64,000 bases of DNA from Argyresthia goedartella. Taxonomy: Eukaryota; Arthropoda; Insecta; Lepidoptera; Argyresthiidae. The position numbers and the translations under genes were made by a program. Of the stretch, positions 43,712-55,165 are shown piece by piece (positions within the stretch are counted from its first letter, which is position 1; the number at the start of each line of letters is the position of its first letter). The notes under the pieces were generated by a model, which saw only the letters and a list, made by a program, of their open reading frames with translations, did no database searches and was not told the origin of the DNA. The stretch is from contig OX463815.1 in the NCBI GenBank assembly GCA_949825045.1, positions 27,333,356 through 27,397,355 on the forward strand. The letters run 5' to 3'.

Positions 43712-45220
43712 CTAGTGGTGGTAGTAAGCGGGGGCGGAAGCGTAGACCGGGGCGGCCTTGAGCACGTGGGCGGGCCCGTGAGTAGGGGCAGTGTTGTGCA
43801 CCACCGCGTTGAAGCCGCTATGGTCATCGGCGGTGTACTCCACGGTCCTGATGGAGCCGTCGGCCTCGTGGAACGAGTACGAGCCCTTCACCACGTCGCC
43901 GTCGCGGGACTCTTGCTGGGACTTGTTGTCGCCGGTGTGGCCGTCGGCGACCGAATATGTGTACTCGTACTTGGGGTGCGCCTGCAACAAGAAACATTTG
44001 CCTCAGTGAGAGAACTCTAATACGTTAGAATGTGTCAACACTCTCCATATCAGATTAAGGGAGACCGGAAGCGCAACAAACTTTCAAAATTAAGCCACGA
44101 CGGGCTACATGAGCCACATGAGAGCATAACAGCAAAGGGTTTCAGTCATAGAAGTAGCTGAAACCGAAACCGGACAAGACCATGATGATGATATGAATAA
44201 GGGGATAAACTTGCATCATATTCCTCCTCGTGGTGCGCGGATACCAGCTTGGCGACGGGCGCGGCGTAGTGGACGGGGGCGGTGGCGTAGTGAGAGGGAG
44301 CAGCGTGGTACACGGGGGCGGCGTGGTACACAGGGGCGGCTATAGTCAACTTGGCGACAGGGGCGGCATGGTACACGGGTGCAGCGTGAGCCTGGTCGTG
44401 ACGCACGATGCTCTGTGAGGAGACGGCGGCGGCGGAGGAGTAGTGGTGGGGCTCAGGCAGCAGACCTGCAGCCGACACCGCCAGCACGGCGCTCAGGGCA
44501 AGGATCTTTAAAATATTGAGCCTCATTAGATTTTCTAATGATTGCTGGCAAATTATTAATAATATCTGGAGACCTAGCCCTGCTCGGAGGTTGGTCGCAC
44601 CGATAACAAATCATCAGACTGAACATCATTCAACCTGAGCTGTTATACCGTTATACCTACGTAGAGGCTGAATAATTGAATACCTGTGCCATGTGACCAA
44701 AAATAGCGTGCTTGCTTGTTCAATTTGTATTTGAAAGACTCATTTTAATGAAGTTTATTGGTTAGGCTACTCCCTCCGACGCACTTGCTTACTATCACGT
44801 GATAACCGGGCGGGAATAACCGCATGGATAATCTCACGAGACTGAAGTTTTATTATCGTCCTTGGAATTTCTGCCGTATCTCGCGACAACTTGCATTGAA
44901 TTTGTTTTTTTCAAATGAATTTCTGCCTTATTTTTATTGTCATAAAGTGAAATTACCAACCTCAATGTGCGGAAAAGATGAAAGCATAAAAACTCAAAAT
45001 TGCGTTTTCCTTGTTATGAGACCTAGTTAAATCGATATTCGCCCCCCATAACCCCTATATGGCAAATTTCAGAACTCAAAACATAGACAACTAAAATATT
45101 CCTCGAGTATAGGAGGCTCGGCCATGGCCTACGGCCTACGGCCTCGCACCTACAGTGGATAATATTGTAGAGAGTATTTCTCTAATCTTTCACTTCACTA
45201 CCACTTACTTTGGAGAACAT
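43712..45220 (-). CDS. RR-2 cuticular protein, gene 5 (tandem unit D)
   Basis: Exons on the minus strand: 45220-45209, 44505-44215 and 43981-43712; 190 residues. The second exon is nine bases shorter than in genes 2-4 because the repeat region is rearranged ([20 protein letters not shown] in place of the [10 protein letters not shown] form). The RR-2 domain is conserved; the tail has [11 protein letters not shown]. Intron 2 has the GC donor (GCAAGT) but no hairpin, like gene 2. Intron 1 and the upstream region differ from A-C more than these differ from each other, so this is the most diverged of the four. AATAAA at 43647-43642 on the minus strand. Confidence 0.92.
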
Positions 45221-45281
45221 TACGTTGTTTTCTCTGTTGATACTGAACAGTGAATGATAACCTAACATTTTGTGGCACTGG

Positions 45282-45328
45282 TTTTATACTACCAGGTTCT
45301 CCTTCTTATTCCATGACAGCCGACCTTG
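45282..45328 (-). promoter_or_regulatory. Core promoter of gene 5
   Basis: Minus-strand TATAAAA at 45288-45282 and CAAGGTC core at 45328-45322. Confidence 0.65.
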
Positions 45329-47050
45329 CCCCGGGTCAAAAGCTTCCAAGTCGAGATTACATTTGCCGCCTTGCTTCGAAGCTCTGCTATATTCAGTTGT
45401 GACTTTGCTTTCGATTGCACCTTCAAGAGACATCTCTTACGATTTACTTTGGACTATATTAGGATCATATTAGTATGCGGTTTAGATATAATTTAACGTT
45501 ATCATATTTTTTAAGTATTACGTCTTTACTCCACACAATATCTTACTTTATGAATACTTAGTCTGTTTGATCTAAAACTGAGCTGTAAGTACTATTTATT
45601 ATTTTGTTTACCATAAAAGCATTTGCTTTTTACCCAACTGCAGCAAAGCGGAAAATAGCAAGGTTATGTATTTGATCTGTATGTACATTTGTGTGTCTAT
45701 GTTCTTGTGTCCTCTCGTATCTACTCAACCGATGTTAATAAATATTACTCCAGCAGATTTGTCCTGACAGTTGTGTTACTGGGTACATAAAAAATAAATT
45801 GCCGGATATTATGCGCTATAATGAAATGCGCTAAAAAACAAATTTTCAAGACCCTAAATTGGTTTATAAAAATAAAGGGCTTAGTAGTACGGAACTATTT
45901 ACTTACCTTGCAGAATTTTTATTTTTTTTATTTACTATTTTTTTTGTAATTTTTGTACTAAAAAGCAGGAAATCAATGACGTCATTAGAACAACTAAAAA
46001 TCCCAACGGCGGTACACTAAAAAGCGCAAAACAACCATATAAGACTGAACCTAATTATAGACGTAAGATAAAAATATTATTTCACAGGGTTAAATTTATT
46101 TTAATTGAAATGCAGGCGGGACCAATGACATGGGTTGCGCTTGCATTTAAATGTATTCAGTCTACATCAACCTCTCAGATCCTGGTTTAGTGTGTATCTC
46201 GACAGGAGTTAACTAACTTTAAACATTGTCTATAGGAGCTTTCGAGGCTTAAAGCGTGTAACGATAATGTATTCTCACATTTATGTATCCTTACATTAGC
46301 AAAAATAAAAGACGATATTGTGAAAAAGGTACTTTATTGGTAAAAAATAAAATTAATTCTAAAGCATAATAAATTACCTCAAGTGACTATTTACAAAGTA
46401 ATTGACATTGTCAACTGAACATAACATTTTAGGTTGTTGTACTGGATACATTTTACTCATTGGTACATTTTCCATCGCGTTCTCAGCGTTTTTTCCGCTG
46501 CTGTGGTGTTATTTCGTGCCTAAACAGAAATATGTTCCTTTTGTTCTAGGTCAAAAAATGATTTAGGGGGCTGAATGGACTGCCGATCTTAGACAAAAAA
46601 CAAACAAACATTGTTTTACACAAGTACGCAAAGACGCCAAATGTCCTGATTAGGTCGTTATATGGCCACTTGGACACTAAAAACAAAATGCTTTTTTATA
46701 TTGAAAATTGTGTGTTCTAGTGGACAGCGTCGGTCTATTATATGTCTGTGGATGACATTATTATGCAAGTGCTCTTTTCCACCGACTTCAAATTGTAAAA
46801 AATATTGACCATCGCCAATGCCACGTGTTGTTACAGATATTGTTTATTTTAGAACATATTTTAAGTAGCGGTACATAATTATCGTGTACCGTGTAAAGTG
46901 AACCACCACTTTTGGGTAAGTGTGAACAAGCAATTTTGTATATTTCGTTTGCAATACAAGCGCAGTTTCAACTGTCGTGAATTGAGTTATAGTAACTGCC
47001 GTATCTGATCATGTACCGCCACAACCAAGCCATTGTCGGGTAACTAGTAA

Positions 47051-47780
47051 ACCATGGCGAAACACGTGTCGAAGGAATCTTTCAAGGAAAGGAAGAACTA
47101 TCCAGGGTCCGAATCCCGGACCACGAACTGGCCTCCACTCGTCGTCGGCCTTCTTCCGCCCCTTCTTGCTGACTTCTACGAGGAGCCAGGGCATGTCCCA
47201 CTAGGCAGTCAACGCGTGCCCATTTGTACTGTGACGACCCTGAAAGTCACGTACTGTAAGAAACTGTCTCTTGAGTAGGGTACGACCCACACCCGGTCTT
47301 TGTAAAAATATATTTTTTGTAAATATTTTTGTTTTAAATATCTTATTGTAAATATTAGTTAGTTAAGTGTTGTCACAAGACATATCATTTCGATTTGTAA
47401 ATGTCGATACCCACTTTTCTATTTTTGTTAGATTTAGGTTTAGGAATTCTCAGGCGCGACACTGGCTGAAGATGGGTCTTCTTCTGGTACGTAAGTGTGT
47501 AATGAGGTCTTTTAGCAACATCTTTTTGGAAGACTGGATAATCTTGGAACTCACTTTTACGAGGAGTATTGGAAGGCCTGCGGATAAACAAGTAAAATAC
47601 ACATTTACGTTACGTTATTTACCTGTACGGTTTTCCTAATCGTCGTATGGATCGAATAATAAATTATCCCTGAATTTCTCTTGATATGTGGCATTATTAA
47701 ATATTCTAGCAGATCACCAATAAAGTGAGGCAGTTGGCGAAGATGGATACTCAGTGGGTAGTCAAACTGCCAAAATCGCG
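47051..47780. other. Unrecognised sequence right of the tandem array
   Basis: A 74-codon frame from the ATG at 47054 (MAKHVSKESFKERKNYPGSE) has no recognisable family. The rest is AT-rich and LTR-like in tone, but no pair of repeats was found. I do not call a gene. Confidence 0.3.
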
Positions 47781-47784
47781 AGTA

Positions 47785-47905
47785 AAAGTCAAATCCAGAA
47801 GTGGTCAAATCCAGAAGTGGTCAAATCCGGAATTAGTAAAATCCAGAAGTGGTCAAAACCGGAATTGGTCAAAACCAGTAGTGGTCAAAACCAGAAGTGG
47901 TGACC
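47785..47905 (+). repeat. Minisatellite, about 16-bp period
   Basis: Seven to eight variants of AATCCAGAAGTGGTCA (Aaa/cCCaGAAgTGGTC) in a row. The last copy runs into GAAGTGGTGACCACTTC, which is itself a palindrome. Confidence 0.85.
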
Positions 47906-47910
47906 ACTTC

Positions 47911-47963
47911 TAATGGCAATGTGCCAATCCAAACCGTCAATATGGATTGACACATTGCCATTA
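47911..47963. repeat. 21-bp inverted repeat with 11-base loop
   Basis: TAATGGCAATGTGCCAATCC and its complement at 47943-47963 with one mismatch. It lies directly after the minisatellite and about 50 bases to the left of gene 7's stop codon, so it could fall in the 3' UTR. Confidence 0.85.
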
Positions 47964-48016
47964 CGAGTCCAATTAAATAAAGCCTTATTTAAATGTACTC
48001 GTCAATGCTTGGTTAC

Positions 48017-49035
48017 TTACAATTGTAAGTTTTTAGTGTACGAAACAGGATGATGAACGAAGAAAAGTTTTGGTGGTGAGGCAAGAATGGCATGTGACTT
48101 CATTTTTTTAAGATGCGTCGGTAGCGCCGGCTGTTTGTGAATAACATAATCTCGTGGCATGACCTGAAAATTATTAAGCATAATTAATTAAAATACCTTC
48201 CTTCCTACTATTGATTTGGTACCTAACCCTTTAGCGATACTAGAAATAATTTTTTCCTTTTCTCACAAGCCTATCCCAGTATATCAAAGATTCTATGATA
48301 TTCTGGGATAATGAAAATGATCAAACTGATCTGCATTTGCTATACGAGTATTTATGTATAGTTATATAATTACTTGGTTTTCCCGTGCAGGTGCATGGTG
48401 TTGGCTGTACACAATGTTGTGACCTAGCTGAGGCTGTGGAGTCGACAACGGTTTGGAAGCAAATCTAGATCCAGGAATTAACGTAAATTGGAGAAATTCT
48501 GGTTTTATATTTTCCATATGCTTTGTAGGCTCTACGTGATGCTTATTAAGATGCTCTTTAGGGTTTTCTGCCATATTACTGTGCTGAAAAGGATATGCGA
48601 TAATTTTTGTATATAGTCCCGGCTTTTCCTCCGCGGTGTGCGGATTTTGATGCGCAGGCGCGTACTGCACTAGCTGGGCCGGAGCGTTATAATTCTGCAC
48701 AGGGGCTGGATACTGATGGACATAATTGTATGGTTTCCGATATTGCTGCGGGTGAGGCTTGGCAGTCGTGTACATATGGATTGCTTTGAACTCGTATGAA
48801 AGCGGCACGTCATCTCGTTTGTAACTTTGCGACGATATAGCATATTCTGGTTTTGATTGTAGTAAAGAAATATGTGGTTCGTGATGAGAAGGTGGCTCTC
48901 CGTTACAGAAGGTTATTACTGACACTATTGCGGCAATCTGAAATAACCAATATATATGTTAGGTGATACCATTTTGAACAATGCTATAATTTTTAAATCA
49001 CTGAGATAGTGGCTTTCTCTTACATGGATGAACAT
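48017..49035 (-). CDS. Secreted H/P/Y/Q-rich protein of unknown family, gene 7
   Basis: Proposed exons on the minus strand: 49035-49024 (12 nt, MFIH), 48937-48374 and 48163-48017, all phase 0. Donors are GTAAGA and GTAATT, and acceptors are TTTCAG and TTTTCAG. The product is 240 residues. MFIHIAAIVSVITFCNG is a signal peptide; the mature part is rich in His, Pro, Gln and Tyr (YRKPYNYVHQYPAPVQNYNA; HQNPHTAEEKPGLY), with no RR domain and one Cys in the signal region. The last exon encodes VMPRDYVIHKQPALPTHLKK to the stop. If intron 2 were retained, the protein would end four codons later as QVII. The micro-exon start is the form used by the cuticle genes next to it, so a cuticle or other matrix role is plausible but inferred. 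I do not recognise homologues. Confidence 0.7.
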
Positions 49036-49090
49036 GGTGATGGTGCTTAGAGATCGAAAATATTTGTGTTGTCGGATGCAAATTACTTCT

Positions 49091-49098
49091 CTTATATA
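49091..49098 (-). promoter_or_regulatory. Probable TATA box of gene 7
   Basis: Minus-strand TATATAAG about 56 bases upstream of the ATG at 49035. Confidence 0.5.
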
Positions 49099-49109
49099 TG
49101 AATGCACAT

Positions 49110-51060
49110 CTCGAAGAGAAACCACTGGTTACATAACAGTTTATTTGGCAAAGCGTTATAGTAATTATTTATTGCTTCCGGCACTGGAGTCCTGTAACGA
49201 AGTCGATGGGTTCGGACCTTTCACTAGTTGTTTTGTTTTCTTTTGTTAACCAGATGCGATTCTTTGATAGATCGAGAGCAGACTGACGCGGGGCAATGGA
49301 TTGTTATCGATGTTATTGTTATACCCCGCGCCGATGATATCAATGTTTATAATTTCTTCACACGGACCTTTTGTTAATTTGAAAATGGGTCTCTTACATC
49401 ATTTGGCTGTTGTATTTTAAATCGTCAGTAACACATCTAATAGATCAACAATGTACAAATTTGTTTGCTTTCGTTCATCGAATACGAACGAACATCGAAC
49501 ATTCAACATCTACAAACTCGTAGCACATGTCAATGCAACGTTGTCCGATTTCTTAACAGCAGCAATATACTCGACATGCAAATAATTACAGGTGATCTAG
49601 GTCCGACTTGAACTCAATCAATCATTAATCATGCTTACTTAATGCGACACGTTGTCATGTCTCCGGAGGTCGATGCCAGATGTGGTGCTGACTTACGTCG
49701 TTGGCGTACAGGTTTTTCGGCTCTCGGTCAAATATGCGACCGGTTGTCCCTGACCTTACTTAATGCAAATGGGCCGAAAACTCTTTGCCTTTCATCGGCA
49801 ATCATGCACAATTATTATGTTGTATTAGTAAGTAGGTTGGTAAAGTACCTATAACAGAATATTTTAGCGTAATTATGCTGTTACAGATTCGCGCCAATGA
49901 CCTTTTGATGGCTGAATGAGTATAATTTGGTTTAGACTAGAGAGAGGTTGATAGAATTGTGATGTGTATTCGTTTTATTTTTAGTTGGTAGCATTTGGCC
50001 CATGAACTTCTATATATTTTACTTACTCTATTATTTAAAGCAAAATTGTCAATATTGACCGAGCGCGCGAAGCGAGCGAAGTGTCTCCGCTCACGATTGG
50101 GCAAAAATTGGGATTGTATCCGGATGTTATCCTCTACAGGCCGCATTTCTCAACGGATTGTCGTAAATTTTTGTGGGTTGGTTCGATAATTATATAGTTT
50201 TTTTTGTCGAATCTGCTATTAGAAAATTTTCAAAATAGATGAGATGTGGGGATTGTAAGAAATGAGGTGTCGTTGGATTTCTAGAGACCGCGAGAGTTAT
50301 AGGCTGTATAGTATCCGTGAAAAGTCAATAGGTTGGGTTTAAGACCGCAAAATGTAGTATACAAAAATATTAGTGCGGCTTCTTTTATATTCCATGTACG
50401 TGACTTGGAGCATTCATAAGTTTGTATCTGTTACTAAAAGAAAGTGTCCCTCGCGAGGTCTACATCTTACAAAGCCACTAGTTTATATGAGTGAACTTCA
50501 AAACATTTTGTTCTAATGCCTGATGATAATTTTGTTTATTCATTCGGTCCATTATCTCTCTGGCTGAAATATTTGTTATGCGCTATGAATAGAAGACAAA
50601 AATGTATAACTCTTACCAAGATGTAGACTAGTATTACTTTAAAAAAATGTTGATACGTGTCTGACTAAGAAATATGATATTGACTAAGTATTCAATATCA
50701 CAATGCTTTACCTACCTGAAGTCGGTTTGGGTTTAAAAAATATTAATTTATTGCTCAAATTTAGCACAGTTTTAAAATATAACTTTTGTTGAGTCTTTCC
50801 CACATGTCTTATACAAAGTCACCTTAGATTAGATCTCTTGATGTAAAGTAACATATAACAAGACAATAAGTTCAAAAAATGAAACCCGACTACTACTTAT
50901 AACAGTGCGCTCTAAAGAGCATGAAATCGATTACCACCGGGCGTGGATGCACTTCTAAAAGTGCATCGACCGCTGCGTTATTCGTTAGCGAATAAAACCC
51001 TTTATATATTTGTTAGCGAATATATATAAATATATATATATATATATTGAGAATGGGCTA
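49110..51060. other. Spacer between gene 7 and the Tc1-like element
   Basis: AT-rich, no gene supported. It ends in a TATATA-rich stretch (about 50995-51048), the target region of the transposon. A GCGAGCGAAG-type tract at about 50060-50090 is the only GC-rich patch. Confidence 0.4.
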
Positions 51061-51064
51061 TATA

Positions 51065-52812
51065 CAGTGGTGGTCATATAATTAAGAACGATTTGTAGTA
51101 CCAGATATTTTTTTTCAAAACTATGCTATGTGTACTTTTAAGTTCCTTCTTAAAAGTAATTAGTTGTGTTATGAAATAGCTACATCGATAAAGTAAACGG
51201 GATTAGGAGTAAATATTTAAAACATCTACTATTTTTTTTACAAATTTAATTGATTATCGATAATTACAAATTCAAGTAGTAAAAATGCTGGACAAATAAT
51301 TAAGAACGATTCTTAAGCTGCTCGAGAGTTGTTTCCGTAGATACTTAGATTTTACAAATCACATTAAATAAGACAGTGACAATGTTAAAAATTATAATTT
51401 AATACATTTTATTCTAAGTTAATACTTTGTAGCGTGACCATGGCTTTTAATAACTGCCTTACACCGTCGAGGCATTGATTCTATCAATTTTTGACATTTT
51501 TCAAGAGAAATAGAGCGCCATTCTTCTAAAAAAACGTTATATAACTCAGTTAGGTTACCACATCGTCGATTTGAAACCTTTTTCTTGACTTCGCACCAAA
51601 GATGCTCTATGGGATTTAAATCTGGGCTGTTCGGTGGCCATTCTAAGACAGAAACTGATTGAGATGTGAGGAATTCTTTAACGGTGCGTGCAGTGTGCTT
51701 CGGATCGTTGTCGTGTTGGAATGTCCAAATAATCGGAAGTACGTCTTCAGCATATGGTAACATAGTTTCTTCGAGTATATTTTTGTACTGGAATTGATCC
51801 ATGTTTCCTTCTATCAGTCTAACAGGTCCAACACCATGACCAGAGAAGCATCCCCAAATTTTCACATTTCCACCACCATGCTTTAATGTCATTTTTGTGT
51901 ACTTGGGGTCGAATGCTGTATTCGGAGGGTGTCGAACATATCGTTTCCCATCAGAACATACTCTGTTAATTTTTGTTTCGTCAGAGAAAAGAACATTTTT
52001 CCACTGTCTTGCTGTCCAGCTTTCATACCTCCTAGCAAATGCAAGCCGGGCTTGCCTATGACACTGTTTCAACATGGGCACCTTTCTTGCTATCCTTCCG
52101 TTCAACTTCGCTTCTACCAATCGCCTTCGGATAGTGCGCGCTGAGATCGCTGAAGGGTTATTTTCACCAAAGTATTCTTTTTTTAACTCATTAGACCCCT
52201 TAAAAGGGTATTGTTTTGCCAAACGCACGATATTTCGATCGTCTCGCTGAGATGACTTTCTCTGTTTAGGTACACGAGGAATATTTAAAGTTGTTTGATG
52301 TGTGTTAAAATGCTTCACAGCGTGGAATATCATCGTTTTTGAGCACTGCAAATGATTGGCAATCTTTTTATATGACCAATTCATATCGCGAAGTTTTATT
52401 ATTACTTCCCTTGTAGATGCATCACAACTTTTATTTTTTCCCATTTTTTTTATTATGAAACGATCAACTTTTTGACTTTTACAGAACTAAATGGCGCCAA
52501 AATTACTCGAATAGTGGCCTAGTTACAGAGTGTTCTCTATTTAAATTTGAATAAAAAAATAAACTATCCAGCGTTCTTAATTATGTGGCCAGCCAGTAAG
52601 TTTGCAATAACATGTTAAGATATATTATATACAAAAAGTTTACTTATATAATAATATTGTTGAATTTATCATATTATAACTGTATGCTACGATTGTGTAA
52701 AACAGTTTTACGATACCGAGAGAGATACAAAACGATATGCAATAAGTGTTATTCTCGTAAGTTTGAAAAAAGCTTGTTTTCAAATAGTCGTTCTTAATTA
52801 TATGACCACCAC
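51065..52812 (-). mobile_element. Complete Tc1/mariner-type DNA transposon
   Basis: Inverted ends CAGTGGTGGTCATATAATTA at 51065 and its near complement at 52785-52812, flanked by TA. Inner copies of the TAATTAAGAACG motif at about 51297 and 52566 give an IR/DR layout with two direct repeats per end, known from some Tc1-like elements. Length is about 1.75 kb. It encodes one intact transposase on the minus strand and was inserted at the edge of an AT microsatellite. Confidence 0.93.
51419..52444 (-). CDS. Tc1-like transposase, DD34E, intact
   Basis: The 341-residue protein starts MGKNKSCDASTREVIIKLRD. It has an N-terminal paired-type helix-turn-helix (WSYKKIANHLQCSKTMIFHA), a second helical DNA-binding half (ISARTIRRRLVEAKLNGRIA) and a DDE catalytic domain. 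The catalytic Asp lies in VLFSDETKI, the second in QHDNDPKHTA and the Glu in SPDLNPIEHLW, with 34 residues between second Asp and Glu, the DD34E signature. A GRPR-like linker is replaced by RVPKQRK. There are no stops or shifts, so cut-and-paste activity is possible. The 3' end of the ORF is about 355 bases from the left end of the element. Confidence 0.95.
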   Translation of the reverse strand: MGKNKSCDASTREVIIKLRDMNWSYKKIANHLQCSKTMIFHAVKHFNTHQTTLNIPRVPKQRKSSQRDDRNIVRLAKQYPFKGSNELKKEYFGENNPSAISARTIRRRLVEAKLNGRIARKVPMLKQCHRQARLAFARRYESWTARQWKNVLFSDETKINRVCSDGKRYVRHPPNTAFDPKYTKMTLKHGGGNVKIWGCFSGHGVGPVRLIEGNMDQFQYKNILEETMLPYAEDVLPIIWTFQHDNDPKHTARTVKEFLTSQSVSVLEWPPNSPDLNPIEHLWCEVKKKVSNRRCGNLTELYNVFLEEWRSISLEKCQKLIESMPRRCKAVIKSHGHATKY

Positions 52813-52899
52813 GTATATATATACATATAATGTGGTAATTAGGCCCATTAATTTGATGCCTAACACGGCCCTGTGTAAAATAATATATTTTTGCATACA

Positions 52900-54170
52900 T
52901 ATGCTCACGCCTATTTCCCGGAAGAGGGGTAGGCAGAGACCAAAGACCTCCACCTGCTAAGATCCTGGCATACATCTCTCGCTTCCTCAACATTCATAAG
53001 TCTCTTCATGCAAGCTCGCCGGTTACGGGTACTTCGTATTTGCCCCTTCACTAACAAATCGCCGATTTGGTCTTTATATGACCTTCTTGGGCGTCCCCGC
53101 CCGACGGCTTCTTTCACACCCGCTGCATAAATCTGTTTCGTCAATCTCCTTTCATTCATCCTTTCAACGTGACCAAACCATCTAAGCTGACTTTTATCTA
53201 TCCTTGTCTCTATATCTTCTTTAAATCCACAGCGTTACCTTATAACTTCATTCTTCAATCTTTCTTTCAATGTTACTCCACATATACTCCTCAAATACCT
53301 TATTTCTACAGCGTTTATTCGGATTTCATGCTTCTTCTGCCATAAACAACATTCGCTCCCATACATCAATGTCGGACTCAACACCACATTATGAATCGCC
53401 AAACGTGCCTTTTGGGACACCGTTTGGCTACTCATCAAGGAGTGCAGCGCCCCATTGATTTTGTTGCCCGCACTCACTCTCCTTTCAATATCACCCTCAC
53501 ATTTCCCATCTCTTGTAAACATATTACTACCCAAGTATATAAACTCATTCACTTGATCCATTTGTTCATCATCAATCATAATCACGCATTCAGTTACTTC
53601 TTCATCCTTTTCTTAAACCATGACATTCACTTTACTGACATTCTTTTTCATTCTCTTCTTCTTAAGTGATTCGTTCATAAGAGTTACCATCTCCTGCAGC
53701 TCACCTACCGACTTGATCATCGGCGTATAAGAGGCACTTGATAAGTAACTCTCCCATTTGCATCTCACAATCACGCTCTTTCAAATTATTCAAACAACTA
53801 TCTATGAACAGATTGAACAGCCATGGCGATGCTACACAGCCCTGTCTCACACCACGTTCGATGTTAAACCAGCCCGTGTAAGCCCCGTTTATCCTGACGC
53901 ATGCACTGGAGTCCTCGTACAAGGACTTCAGTGAACGAATCATTTGGCTGTCCACTCCATACACGGACAGTGTTTCCCACAAATAATTCCTCATCAATTT
54001 ATCATATGGCTTTTCTAAGTCTACGAAAGCGCAGTAAACTTTTTGCCTCAAAGTCAGATGTTTCTCTGTTACGCATCGTAGAGCAAAGATCAGCAGCCTT
54101 ATGGCGTAAGTCGTCTGAGCTATGAACGTCATATAGACTTTTAAGTTTGACACCTTGCAAAAGCTTCATC
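52900..54170 (-). pseudogene. Degenerate non-LTR reverse transcriptase
   Basis: On the minus strand: KVYCAFVDLEKPYDKLMRNY, GVRQGCVASPWLFNLFIDSC and CLLYADDQVG up to 53701, then in other frames DQVNEFIYLGSNMFTRDGKC with DIERRVSAGNKINGALHSLM (53235-53585) and the C-terminus GRGRPRRSYKDQIGDL with RDVCQDLSRWRSLVSAYPSS (52911-53159). This is the familiar order of an RT thumb and tail in a LINE of insects. Segments are missing between YADD and the thumb and the frame breaks at least twice. No endonuclease was found upstream, so it is 5' truncated. Confidence 0.85.
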
Positions 54171-54179
54171 TGGTATCAC

Positions 54180-54940
54180 GCAACCATATGGAGGCCAAAC
54201 CCAAGCTCATTGAATGAAGCCTAGAAGCCTTCGGTGATACCCAGCAATCGATGAAATTGTATGAGCATGAGATGAACCATAGACACACGCTATGAACTTC
54301 AGAGAGTTACGCCATAAGGCTGCAGGTTCGTACATCCCATTCCTCTTCTGAATCCCCCTTGCGCATCCCAGATATTTTCCTCCGTTTTATTCATCACTCG
54401 TTCAATCAATATTTTTGCATACAATATATTTTTAATCCATGAATTTTTGCCGTTTAGAGAGCGCCGTATTTTATTTAGTGTGACGTCACAAAGCCTATAA
54501 GTAATGGATGATCAGAGGGCACCCGAAGGGCGCCAAATATATGTATCTGTATCTGTACCCCAGGAACCGTAATAGGTAGAGAGTTTCACAGAATATTTAT
54601 CACCATTGCCATCACAGCGAAAATAATTAACTACACAATTCTTATAAATTACAGGGGGTTCCCATACATTAGACGCGTTTTAGCACCACCCGCGATATAA
54701 CAAATCATAAAATACATAACATGATCGTAGATTTCGCAGGTGGTGGTGGTTGTGGTGGCGTGATAGGTTTGATATCTATTTCGTAATCATGGAGTTCTGT
54801 ATTCCAATCCACGTTTGGACATAATATTAATCGTTTTTGTTTTTGTTATATTATTTTAGTTTTTAAGTTCTTTTACGATGGTACTGAACCCTTCGTGTGC
54901 GAGTCCACACTTGACCGATGATATTTGATCTCTAGAGGGC
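54180..54940. other. Spacer without recognised features
   Basis: Repetitive-looking AT-rich DNA to the right of the RT remnant. It includes GGTGGTGGTGGTTGTGGTGG near 54741. No gene. Confidence 0.3.
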
Positions 54941-54949
54941 GCCATATTA

Positions 54950-55165
54950 ACATAACATAACATTTACATATATAACTAAACATTGCTTCTGGCCCCACAC
55001 AAGAATACCTCGTGTCGTGGGACACAGAATCAGCGACGTCACACACGTATACAAATCCAAGAACTGGGTTTTTTTTTGCTATCCCCAACCGGGGATCGCA
55101 CCCGGGACCTCTCGCATGGTAGGCAGAGCCGCAACCGCAGCGCTACAGAGTTCGTCGTCATATTA
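54950..55165 (-). repeat. tRNA-derived SINE
   Basis: On the minus strand, from the right, TGTAGCGCTGCGGTTGCGG (box A-like), GGTCCCGGGTGCGATCCCCG (box B-like), then a tail with ACGTGTGTGACGTCGCTGAT. A related tail, more decayed, is at 56500-56660. It is not a tRNA gene, as there is no acceptor stem. Confidence 0.6.

Larger units (their letters stand above)
43240..47050. repeat. Tandem unit D, right-truncated
   Basis: Homology with unit C continues through the spacer to about 47050 (GTCGGGTAACT) and then stops abruptly, about 700 bp before the unit would be complete. The spacer from 45330 to 47050 has no gene. Confidence 0.8.

Noticed and set aside
47054..47278. 74-codon ORF as a gene
   Set aside because: No family features and no promoter or splice signals; composition change alone is not enough.
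55080..55150. tRNA gene on the minus strand
   Set aside because: A- and B-box-like motifs only; followed by a SINE body and no mature tRNA fold.
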